Source of the DNA: Lutibacter maritimus
Lineage (GTDB): Bacteria; Bacteroidota; Bacteroidia; Flavobacteriales; Flavobacteriaceae
DNA length: 64,000 bases
Direction: 5' to 3'
Assembly (NCBI RefSeq): GCF_900116115.1
Contig: NZ_FOZP01000001.1
Location: 512,071-576,070 of the forward strand
Shown here: positions 1 to 7,092 of the stretch, in pieces
Layout of the letters: each line of letters begins with the position of its first letter
How positions within the stretch are numbered: the first letter of the stretch is position 1
Notes under the pieces: model-generated
Seen by the model: the letters and a program-made list of their open reading frames with translations, nothing else
What the model was told of the DNA's origin: nothing
Databases searched by the model: none
Position numbers and translations under genes: made by a program

Positions 1-36
1 TTCCCAATAATCTTTATTAAACCTTGAATTCATTTT

Positions 37-825
37 TTAAATAGATTTTATTAAACCACCATCAATTGGAATATTTGTTCCGGTAATATATGCAGCGTAA
101 TCAGATGCTAAAAATGCAACTAAATATCCAAATTCTTCTGGTTTTCCTAATCTTCCAGTAGGAATATCATCGGTAATTAATTTCAAATTTTCTTCTAATG
201 AAATGTTTTTACTTTGAGCTTGAAATTTATTTAATTGTTTAATTCTTTCTGTATCAAATATTCCAGTTAAAATATTGTTTACAGTTATTCCATAAGTTGC
301 AACTTCTATTGATAATGTTTTTGCCCACATTACTACTGCTGATCGAATAGTATTTGAAAGTGCTAAATGCAAAAGTGGAGTTTTTACAGATATGGAAGTT
401 GTATTTATAATTCTTCCAAAATTATTTAATTTCATTTGTGGTAATGCCAACATGGTTAAATGGTTGGTTGTTTTAAACAGTAAATCAAATGCATTTTGAT
501 AATCAATGATTTCTTTTTCAAAAACGCCTCCAGCTTCTGGGCCATTGGTGTTATTTATTAAAATATCAATAGTATTATTTTTAAAATAGTTGGTTGTAAT
601 TTTTTCAAATGAAGAAAAATCATAAAAATCAACTACTAAATAGTTATGTTTTTGATTTAAACTTGTGTCTAATTCATTTAAAACTGTTTTTAATTTTTGC
701 TCATTTCTAGCCATTAAAGTTACGGAGGCTCCACATTTTGCTAATTTTAAGGCAATTGCTTTTCCTAAGCCTTGAGTACTTCCCCCAACAAGTGCTCTTT
801 TATGTTGTAAATTAATCTTCATCAT
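37..825 (-). CDS. SDR family oxidoreductase, atypical (no YxxxK)
   Basis: Short-chain dehydrogenase/reductase fold. The nucleotide-binding glycine motif GGSTQGLG is at about residues 14-21 and an NNTNG segment replaces the usual NNAG. The C-terminal region (TGTNIPIDGG) is typical of 3-oxoacyl-ACP-reductase-like SDRs. The catalytic YxxxK is missing: the aligned stretch reads ALSNTIR, so Tyr and Lys appear as Ser and Arg. This matches a known divergent SDR subgroup lacking the standard tetrad, so substrate and even catalysis are uncertain. A longer frame starts at a TTG (840), but tandem ATGs at 825 and 822 are better starts. The gene overlaps the 3' end of the upstream S4 gene by 11-14 bp, implying translational coupling. 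Confidence 0.85.
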   Translation of the reverse strand: MMKINLQHKRALVGGSTQGLGKAIALKLAKCGASVTLMARNEQKLKTVLNELDTSLNQKHNYLVVDFYDFSSFEKITTNYFKNNTIDILINNTNGPEAGGVFEKEIIDYQNAFDLLFKTTNHLTMLALPQMKLNNFGRIINTTSISVKTPLLHLALSNTIRSAVVMWAKTLSIEVATYGITVNNILTGIFDTERIKQLNKFQAQSKNISLEENLKLITDDIPTGRLGKPEEFGYLVAFLASDYAAYITGTNIPIDGGLIKSI

Positions 826-1183
826 CTTGGTAATCTTCAATATCTCTTCTGTCTTTTTTTGTAGGTCTTCCAGTGCCTCTTTTTCTGTAAAAATCTTTAG
901 AATATTTTAATAAATCTAACTTTTCAAACTCTTCAGCAGGTGTTATATCTTTTCTATATAAATCTACTAATTTAGCACTTAATCTGCTGGTAGGCATATC
1001 TAATACTTGAATTTGATAGTTAATTTGATCTTTTCTAACAGTTAATTTTTCGCCACTAAACACAATTTTTGATGGTTTTACACTATCGCCATTAATTTTT
1101 ACATGTCCTTTTTTACAAGCCTCTGTAGCAATACTTCTAGTTTTATAAAAACGGATACACCATAAATATTTATCAATTCTCAT
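812..1183 (-). CDS. S4-domain RNA-binding protein (Hsp15-like)
   Basis: A 123-residue protein with an N-terminal S4 RNA-binding domain (about residues 1-60, beginning MRIDKYLW and containing KKGHVKING). A basic, charged tail ends in acidic residues. This is the layout of ribosome-associated Hsp15/HslR proteins, which bind stalled 50S subunits in E. coli. Length fits the family. Start is ATG at 1183. It is the first gene of a two-gene unit with the overlapping SDR downstream. The family call is firm; the exact role in Flavobacteria is inferred. Confidence 0.88.
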   Translation of the reverse strand: MRIDKYLWCIRFYKTRSIATEACKKGHVKINGDSVKPSKIVFSGEKLTVRKDQINYQIQVLDMPTSRLSAKLVDLYRKDITPAEEFEKLDLLKYSKDFYRKRGTGRPTKKDRRDIEDYQDDED

Positions 1184-1263
1184 ATAATAAAGTTAAAATT
1201 TACTTTTTATCTTTTTCCAAAGGTATGAAAATAGTATCTTGCGCTCCTTAAAAAACAATATAA

Positions 1264-2061
1264 ATGAAAATTAAAAACATATTTTTTATAGCAACTTTTG
1301 GCCTATTAATTTTTGCTTGTGGAAAAGATAATAAAGAACCTTTTGATGCAGTAGCACAAGCTGAAATTGATGATGTTAGTTTAATTGAATATTTACAGTC
1401 ACATTATTTAAACGATGATGGCGCAATATGGACTATTACAAATGGAGAAACTCCTTTAATGAGCCAGGTTGATGTTATGACAGTTTCAAAAGATGATATT
1501 TCTTATAAATTGTATTATTTAATTGAAAATGAAGGTTCTACAATAAGTCCAAAAAGGCCAGATTCAATTTTAACGAAGTATGCAGGAATAACTTTAGATA
1601 GTATTGTTTTTGATTCAAACGCTAGCTTAAGTTGGTTTTCTTTAACAAATTTAATTGATGGATGGAGTTATGGATTTACAAAATTTAAAGGTGGAACAAA
1701 AGTAGTTAATACTGATGAATCTTTTCATTTTGAAAATTACGGTGAAGGTTATTTATTTATTCCTTCAGGACTTGCATATGCAAACAGTGCACAAGGTGTA
1801 ATTCCAGAAAATTCACCATTAGTATTTAAAATTGAATTACACGATGTAAATTATGCTGACCATGACAATGATGGAATTTTATCTATAGATGAAGATATTG
1901 ACGGTGATGGTAATGTGAAGAATGACGATACTGATAATGATGGAATTCCTAATTATGTTGATACTGATGATGATGGTGATGGAATATTAACTAAAAATGA
2001 AAGTTTAACAGATGATGATGATCAAGATGGGACTCCAAATTATTTAGATCCAGATAATTAA
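1264..2061 (+). CDS. FKBP-type peptidyl-prolyl isomerase lipoprotein with acidic calcium-binding tail
   Basis: Signal peptide with lipobox ending at Cys19 (LLIFAC), so an outer-membrane or periplasmic lipoprotein. Residues about 80-197 resemble an FKBP domain: YGFTKFKGG, then IPSGLAYANS and NSPLVFKIELHDV, which match the family's final strands. From about residue 200 the protein is a run of Asp-rich DxDxDG-type units like thrombospondin type-3 calcium-binding repeats. Proline isomerase activity is inferred; active-site residues look divergent. It is a single gene ended by a bidirectional terminator at 2083-2114. A weak promoter-like TATCTTGC lies just upstream, near 1235. Confidence 0.8.
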   Translation: MKIKNIFFIATFGLLIFACGKDNKEPFDAVAQAEIDDVSLIEYLQSHYLNDDGAIWTITNGETPLMSQVDVMTVSKDDISYKLYYLIENEGSTISPKRPDSILTKYAGITLDSIVFDSNASLSWFSLTNLIDGWSYGFTKFKGGTKVVNTDESFHFENYGEGYLFIPSGLAYANSAQGVIPENSPLVFKIELHDVNYADHDNDGILSIDEDIDGDGNVKNDDTDNDGIPNYVDTDDDGDGILTKNESLTDDDDQDGTPNYLDPDN

Positions 2062-2082
2062 AATATCAATTTAGTATATCAT

Positions 2083-2114
2083 AAAAAAAGCTTCTCAATT
2101 GAGAAGCTTTTTTT
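2083..2114. terminator. Bidirectional intrinsic terminator
   Basis: A perfect palindrome with core GCTTCTCAATTGAGAAGC, flanked by seven A on the left and seven T on the right. It can end transcription from both the convergent FKBP gene (+) and the beta-barrel gene (-). Confidence 0.92.
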
Positions 2115-2130
2115 ATGCTTAGTTATATTT

Positions 2131-2748
2131 TTACTTATTACTCTTCGTTAAACTAAATGAAAGGTTAACAATAATTTGCTCTGGTCTAGTATCTAATTTA
2201 AAGTTTGTGTTGTTGCTAACAAATTTTGCTTCATTCTCATTTAAACCTCTTTCATATCTAACATCAATTCCTAATCTTCCAAATTCTAAACTAGCACCAA
2301 TATTTAATCCCATTGTAAATTCGTTTTCAACTTTGTCAAAATCAATACCATTTATATTATTATCTAAAATATATTGAAATGATGGACCCGCAAAAACACT
2401 TAAAGGACCAATAAGTTCAAAACCAAGTAAAACTGGTGCGTCGATTTTAGATAATTCAAAATCTTGGTTTCCAGAATTTAATTCGTATTCACTGGTTGTT
2501 TTTGTATAAACTAATTCAGGACGAATATATAAATTACCTAAATCAATTTTACCATAAACTCCAATATTATACCCAGATTTACCTTTTCCTTTATCTTTAA
2601 TAATTGAATTTGCTTCAGTAGTAAATTCACTTAAATCACCATTAGAATTGTAACTTAAACCGCCTTTTAAACCAAAGCTACTTTGGGCTTGAGCTGAAAT
2701 TAAAAAAAACAGAAAAGTAGCTGTAAGTAATAGAATTTTTTTCTTCAT
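2131..2748 (-). CDS. Outer-membrane beta-barrel protein (PorT/OmpA-barrel-like)
   Basis: A 205-residue protein with a clear signal peptide ending in AQAQ (about residue 22). Alternating hydrophobic strands with Gly and aromatic residues follow (for example GLKGGLSYN, FAGPSFQYIL, GLNIGASLEF), and the last strand ends in IIVNLSFSL. This is the pattern of small Bacteroidota porin-family barrels. No enzymatic motif is seen. It lies downstream of the transketolase subunit on the same strand with a 50 bp gap, and its terminator is shared with the convergent FKBP gene. Specific function is unknown. Confidence 0.8.
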   Translation of the reverse strand: MKKKILLLTATFLFFLISAQAQSSFGLKGGLSYNSNGDLSEFTTEANSIIKDKGKGKSGYNIGVYGKIDLGNLYIRPELVYTKTTSEYELNSGNQDFELSKIDAPVLLGFELIGPLSVFAGPSFQYILDNNINGIDFDKVENEFTMGLNIGASLEFGRLGIDVRYERGLNENEAKFVSNNTNFKLDTRPEQIIVNLSFSLTKSNK

Positions 2749-2798
2749 AAGATTTTAATTTTATTGTTTTCACTACTTAAAACGCAATAATTATGCCT

Positions 2799-3752
2799 TT
2801 ATTTTCTGGAAATTACTTTTTGAACAGCTTTTACTATGGCTTTATCGTTTAATTCGTACTTTTCCATTAACTGTGCAGGAGTTCCAGATTCTCCAAAACT
2901 ATCATTTACAGCAACAAATTCTTGAGGAACTAAATTATTTTGAACCAATACTCTTGAAACGCTTTCACCTAAACCGCCAATAATGTTATGTTCTTCAGCC
3001 GTTACAATGCAACCTGTTTTAGCAACAGATTTTAAAATAGCAGTTTCATCTAAAGGTTTTATGGTGTGAATGTTAATAACTTCGGCACTAATTCCCATAG
3101 CTTCTAATTGCTCACTTGCTTGTAATGCTTCCCAAACTAAATGACCTGTTGCAACAATAGTAACATCGGTTCCTTCAGTTAATTGAATAGCTTTTCCGAT
3201 TTCAAATTTTTCATTTTCTGGCATGAAAACAGGAACAACTGGACGTCCGAAACGTAAATAAACTGGTCCGTGGTAATCAGCAATTGCAATAGTAGCAGCT
3301 TTTGTTTGGTTGTAATCGCAAGTATTAATTACTGTCATACCTGGCAACATTTTCATCAGCCCGATATCTTCTAAAATTTGATGTGTAGCACCATCTTCAC
3401 CTAAAGTTAAACCAGCGTGTGATGCGCAAATTTTCACATTCTTTTCAGAATAAGCTACTGATTGACGAATTTGATCGTACACTCTTCCTGTTGAAAAGTT
3501 TGCGAATGTTCCTGTAAATGGAATTTTACCTCCAATTGTTAAACCAGCAGCAATACCAATCATATTTGCCTCCGCAATACCAATTTGAAAAAATCTTTCT
3601 GGATTTTCTTCAATAAATTTTTCCATTTTTAATGAACCAATTAAATCAGCACATAATGCAACAACATTAGGATTTGTTCTTCCTAATTCAGCTAAACCTG
3701 CTCCAAATCCCGATCTGGTATCTTTCTTTTCTGTAAATGTGTATTTTTTCAT
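2799..3752 (-). CDS. Transketolase, C-terminal subunit (split enzyme)
   Basis: A 317-residue protein covering only the pyrimidine-binding and C-terminal domains of transketolase. It has the glutamate-bearing IGIAEANMIGIAAGLT, the FANFSTGRVYDQIRQSVAY segment, and a C-terminal domain with VTAEEHNIIGGLG. Bacteroidota and archaea often encode transketolase as two polypeptides, the N-terminal half carrying the TPP diphosphate-binding domain. That half is normally adjacent, but here the upstream neighbour is maf and no N-subunit is present in the window. The gene has its own promoter-like element at 3774-3781. It works in the pentose phosphate pathway if a distant N-subunit exists; a DXS-like partner is less likely. 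Confidence 0.88.
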   Translation of the reverse strand: MKKYTFTEKKDTRSGFGAGLAELGRTNPNVVALCADLIGSLKMEKFIEENPERFFQIGIAEANMIGIAAGLTIGGKIPFTGTFANFSTGRVYDQIRQSVAYSEKNVKICASHAGLTLGEDGATHQILEDIGLMKMLPGMTVINTCDYNQTKAATIAIADYHGPVYLRFGRPVVPVFMPENEKFEIGKAIQLTEGTDVTIVATGHLVWEALQASEQLEAMGISAEVINIHTIKPLDETAILKSVAKTGCIVTAEEHNIIGGLGESVSRVLVQNNLVPQEFVAVNDSFGESGTPAQLMEKYELNDKAIVKAVQKVISRK

Positions 3753-3773
3753 TTTTTATTTATTAAAACGGCT

Positions 3774-3781
3774 CAAAAATA
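3774..3781 (-). promoter_or_regulatory. Promoter -7 element for transketolase subunit
   Basis: The minus strand reads TATTTTTG, an exact TAnnTTTG match, 22 bp before the start codon. It suggests the subunit is transcribed separately from maf. Confidence 0.6.
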
Positions 3782-3802
3782 ATGATTATTAATGAGTACT
3801 AC

Positions 3803-4384
3803 TTATAAAATTTTTAATTCTTGATATAATTTATGAACAGGTAATCCCATAACGTTATAATAACTACCTTCAATACTTGTAACTCCTATAAAACCTATCC
3901 ATTCTTGAATTCCATAAGCACCGGCTTTATCAAAAGGGTGATAATTTTCAACATAAAAGTTAATTTCTTCTGTACTTAATTGTTTAAAATTTACAACTGT
4001 AGTGTCAGAAAATACCACTTGTTTAGCAATTGTTTTTATACAAACAGATGTAATTACTTTATGACTTTTTCCAGATATTTTTTGAAGCATTTCTATAGCT
4101 TCGTTGCTGTTTTTTGGTTTTTCAAGCGCTTTATTATTTAGCCAAACAATAGTGTCTGATGTAATTACAATGTTATTTTCAGCAATAGAAGTTTCAAAAG
4201 CTTTTGCTTTTAAAGTGGCCAAATAATTGGTAATTTCTTCACCTTTTAAATTTGTTGGATACACTTCATTAATAGATTTTACTTCAATTGTAAAAGGAAT
4301 TTGTAATTCTTTAAATAATTCTTGTCTGCGAGGTGAAGCAGATGCTAAAATTATAGTGTTGTTTTTAAATTTTTCTACAAGCAT
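3803..4384 (-). CDS. maf: Maf-family nucleotide pyrophosphatase
   Basis: A 193-residue protein opening with the Maf signature ILASASPRRQELFKEL. It has ITSDTIVWL (catalytic Asp region), an SGKSHKVIT motif and the conserved KAGAYGIQEW segment. Maf proteins hydrolyse non-canonical or house-cleaning nucleoside triphosphates (dTTP/UTP type) and affect septation in some bacteria. Length is full. Its start lies 2 bp after the stop of the UbiA-family gene, so the two are co-transcribed. Confidence 0.93.
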   Translation of the reverse strand: MLVEKFKNNTIILASASPRRQELFKELQIPFTIEVKSINEVYPTNLKGEEITNYLATLKAKAFETSIAENNIVITSDTIVWLNNKALEKPKNSNEAIEMLQKISGKSHKVITSVCIKTIAKQVVFSDTTVVNFKQLSTEEINFYVENYHPFDKAGAYGIQEWIGFIGVTSIEGSYYNVMGLPVHKLYQELKIL

Positions 4385-4386
4385 TT

Positions 4387-5295
4387 TTAATGTATAATTG
4401 ATAAAATTATTAATATATTGATTCCAAAAAACATCACTAATTTTAATAATGAACTAATTGTATGTATCTTTTTTTGGGATTTAGCTTTATTAATTTTTAT
4501 AGTAACATACAATATTGGAAGTAGTATAAAAACTATAATATATAATGAAATAACAATCTGTCCAGAAGTAAAATAATTTAAAAATAAAACCAATAAAAAT
4601 ATTAAAAAAACACAGAGTATACTAATAATATTTTTTGTTCTTTTTATTCCAATTAAAATAGGTAATGTATTCATTTTTAGTTTATAATCGCCATTTATAT
4701 CTTCTATATCTTTAACTAATTCTCGTATGAAATTGATGCAAAATGCAAAAAAGGTTACAATTAATATAGTCGTTTTTACATAATTTAAATTAGTAACACT
4801 ACCAGTAGTATTTAAATCAAAAATTAGTAAAATAAGTACGTTAATTGAAACCAAAAGAGCAACGATTAAATTACCAATTAAAGGAAGTGACTTTAGTTTT
4901 TTTGAATAATAATAGAGTAGTAGTGCAGCTCCTATAAATATGAATGAAAGTGATGGTTTTTCAATTTTTAAACATATAAAAATTCCGAAGAAAATACCAA
5001 TTGTGTTTAAATATAAATACCATCTTTTAGCAGTTTCTTCATTAAAAATTACGCTAATTATCAACTTTTTAGGTTTGTTAATTTTATCGGTTTCAATATC
5101 AAAAATATCATTTATAATATAACCTGCAGCGGTAATGCTTAAAATTGCTAGTAATAGTATAAAAAATTGAAAATTAGTTAGATTAGTACCTATATCAAAA
5201 TTTGGAAAAAATAAAAATTTAATAGCAATTTGAATGTATATAATAAGCAGTAAATTTTTCCATCTAATTAAATTAAAAAAAGCGGATAACTGCAT
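4387..5295 (-). CDS. UbiA-family prenyltransferase (geranylgeranylglycerol-phosphate synthase type)
   Basis: A 302-residue integral membrane protein with eight to nine hydrophobic helices. It has two Asp-rich prenyl-diphosphate/Mg2+ motifs: NDIFDIETDKINKPKK (about residues 62-77) and KDIEDINGDYKLKMNTLP (about 195-212). Flavobacterial relatives are usually annotated as geranylgeranylglycerol-phosphate geranylgeranyltransferase, but the natural aromatic or lipid acceptor is not evident from sequence. It sits between smpB and maf with gaps of 7 and 2 bp, so it is part of one operon. Confidence 0.82.
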   Translation of the reverse strand: MQLSAFFNLIRWKNLLLIIYIQIAIKFLFFPNFDIGTNLTNFQFFILLLAILSITAAGYIINDIFDIETDKINKPKKLIISVIFNEETAKRWYLYLNTIGIFFGIFICLKIEKPSLSFIFIGAALLLYYYSKKLKSLPLIGNLIVALLVSINVLILLIFDLNTTGSVTNLNYVKTTILIVTFFAFCINFIRELVKDIEDINGDYKLKMNTLPILIGIKRTKNIISILCVFLIFLLVLFLNYFTSGQIVISLYIIVFILLPILYVTIKINKAKSQKKIHTISSLLKLVMFFGINILIILSIIH

Positions 5296-5302
5296 TATTG
5301 GT

Positions 5303-5761
5303 TTAATTAAAATTCTTTTTAATTCTATCTAAATTAATTTTATTTTCTCGAGATTTAATATTTTCACGTTTATCGTAATTCTTTTTACCTCTACAAAGTG
5401 CAATTTCCAATTTTGCCCAACCTTTTTCAGTTAAAAACAAACGAAGAGGAATAATAGTTAACCCAACATTTTGAACTTCTTTATATAACTTTTTTAATTC
5501 GTTTTTGTTTAATAAAAGTTTACGTTCACTTTTTGGAAGATGATTATAAGCGTTGCCATATAAATACTCTTCAATATACATATTTACGGCAAATAACTCA
5601 CCTTTTTCATTAAACTCACAAAAACTTTCGGTAATACGTGCTTTGCTTTCGCGAATGGATTTTATTTCGGTTCCAGTTAATTGAATGCCTGCTATATATT
5701 TATCTAAAATCTCGTATTCAAAACGAGCTTTTTTATTTTTTATGTTGATATTTTTTTGCAT
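5303..5761 (-). CDS. smpB: SsrA-binding protein SmpB
   Basis: A 152-residue, full-length SmpB. It has KKARFEYEI near the N-terminus, the motif GIQLTGTEIKSIRESK, then CRGKKNYDKRENIKSRE, and a basic C-terminal tail that occupies the decoding centre during trans-translation. It delivers tmRNA to stalled ribosomes. No tmRNA gene is seen in this window. It is the first gene of the smpB-ubiA-maf unit; a promoter element lies only 8 bp upstream. Confidence 0.95.
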   Translation of the reverse strand: MQKNINIKNKKARFEYEILDKYIAGIQLTGTEIKSIRESKARITESFCEFNEKGELFAVNMYIEEYLYGNAYNHLPKSERKLLLNKNELKKLYKEVQNVGLTIIPLRLFLTEKGWAKLEIALCRGKKNYDKRENIKSRENKINLDRIKKNFN

Positions 5762-5768
5762 ACTAAGG

Positions 5769-5776
5769 CAAATGTA
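5769..5776 (-). promoter_or_regulatory. Promoter -7 element close to smpB start
   Basis: The minus strand reads TACATTTG (TAnnTTTG), ending 8 bp before the ATG. The transcript would have an almost absent 5' UTR. Confidence 0.5.
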
Positions 5777-5846
5777 CTACAAATTATAAAATTAATTGTA
5801 TTTCTAGTTGTGTATAAATTGTATGTTTTTTAAACAACTTTTTAGT

Positions 5847-6344
5847 TTAAAAAGGAATTTTCAACAATATGTTGTTTACTGTTTTGTTGTTAACTGTTAC
5901 AATGTATAGGTTCGAATTATTTGAATCTGAAATATCTAAATATTTTTTTTTGCCAATTAGTTTATTTACATAATTTGGAATTGTATTACTATGCCCAACA
6001 ATTAAAACTGTTTTACCTTTAGTATTTTCTAGAAACTTTTTGTTAATAGCATTTTTAGCATCGTATAATTGTATTTTTAAGCCTTTACTTTTAGCAGTAG
6101 GAGAGGCAGTAGCAATTGTTCTTTTAAAATTTGAAGAAAAAACCATATCAAACTTTACGTGTTTAAAAACATTACTCCAATTTTCTGCACGCTTTTTACC
6201 TTTTTTTGTTAATTCCGGATTATTTTCTGATGGTTTTAGTACTTTTTCAGCGTGCCGAATAAAATAATACGTAGTAGTCATATTTTCTTGTGAATACAAT
6301 GCTACTGAACCTAAAAATATAATTAACAATACTATTTTTCTCAT
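5847..6344 (-). CDS. Histidine phosphatase family protein, exported
   Basis: A 165-residue protein with an N-terminal signal peptide (about residues 1-18). The phosphohistidine motif FIRHAEK is at about residues 28-34, and a second catalytic His lies in VLIVGHSNTIPNYV. This is a branch-1 histidine phosphatase (phosphoglycerate-mutase fold) of the SixA-like short type. The signal peptide makes a cytosolic mutase role unlikely; a periplasmic phosphatase is inferred. Substrate is unknown. It is a single gene on the minus strand between hsp20 and smpB. Confidence 0.85.
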   Translation of the reverse strand: MRKIVLLIIFLGSVALYSQENMTTTYYFIRHAEKVLKPSENNPELTKKGKKRAENWSNVFKHVKFDMVFSSNFKRTIATASPTAKSKGLKIQLYDAKNAINKKFLENTKGKTVLIVGHSNTIPNYVNKLIGKKKYLDISDSNNSNLYIVTVNNKTVNNILLKIPF

Positions 6345-6439
6345 TTGAATTTTTTTATTGAAGTGGAAAATTTCATTATGAAAATAAATGTATCTATTTA
6401 AAAGTTAATTTCCAATTTTTAAAATTTATGAAATAAAAA

Positions 6440-6463
6440 AAGGCAGTTTAATTAAACTGCCTT
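6440..6463 (-). terminator. Intrinsic terminator after hsp20
   Basis: A perfect 24 bp palindrome with arms AAGGCAGTTTAA, just past the hsp20 stop. On the minus strand it is followed by a T-rich tract (forward AAATAAAAAA). Confidence 0.85.
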
Positions 6464-6471
6464 TTAAATAA

Positions 6472-6900
6472 TTAATTAACTTCTATAAGTTTTATTGGTT
6501 TTGGTTTTGCAATTTCTAATTTTGGAATTATAATTTGCAATTCGCCATTAACATAGTTAGCTTCAATTTTATCGCTATCTACTACGTTTTTAGGTAAAGT
6601 AAAACTTCTTCTAAATGATTGATAACTGTACTCTTTACGAGTATAATTTTCACTTTCATCATTATTTTCAGCTTCTTTTTCCGATTGAATAGTTAAAATG
6701 TTGTTGTCTAAATTAATATTAAAATCCTTTTTATCCATTCCAGGAACAGCAACTTTCACTACAAATTGTTCATCGTCTTCCTTAATATTTACAGCTGGTA
6801 AAGTTGTATTTGTTCTTGAAAAATTAGAACTAGACCAATCTCTAAAGAAATCATCAAATATTGTTGGTATTACAGGAATACCGGATGTTTTTACTAACAT
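6472..6900 (-). CDS. Hsp20/alpha-crystallin small heat-shock protein
   Basis: A 142-residue protein with an alpha-crystallin domain at about residues 38-130 (AVNIKEDDEQFVVKVAVPG, then SFRRSFTLPKNV, then VNGELQIIIPK). It carries a C-terminal PKPIKLIEV in place of the usual IxI anchor. It is an ATP-independent holdase that keeps unfolding proteins soluble for ClpB/DnaK. It lies directly downstream of clpB on the same strand but with its own terminator. The word ATGTCAAAAAA upstream is shared with the clpB upstream region and may be a common control element. Confidence 0.93.
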   Translation of the reverse strand: MLVKTSGIPVIPTIFDDFFRDWSSSNFSRTNTTLPAVNIKEDDEQFVVKVAVPGMDKKDFNINLDNNILTIQSEKEAENNDESENYTRKEYSYQSFRRSFTLPKNVVDSDKIEANYVNGELQIIIPKLEIAKPKPIKLIEVN

Positions 6901-7040
6901 AATATTATAATTTTAAGGTTAAACAATATGTTTTATTTATTTAATAAAAAGCAAAATAAATGCCATTTTAAAATTTATGTCAAAAAAACAGAATAACTGA
7001 TAAAATGACATTATACATCTGACAATTAATGTTTTAATTA

Positions 7041-7072
7041 AAAAAAACCGACAATATTTTTTGTCAGTTTTT
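7041..7072 (-). terminator. Terminator after clpB
   Basis: Stem AAACCGACAA/TTGTCAGTTT with one C/A mismatch, followed on the minus strand by a run of T (forward seven A at 7041-7047). Confidence 0.7.
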
Positions 7073-7092
7073 CTAAAAAATTACAAATGAAA

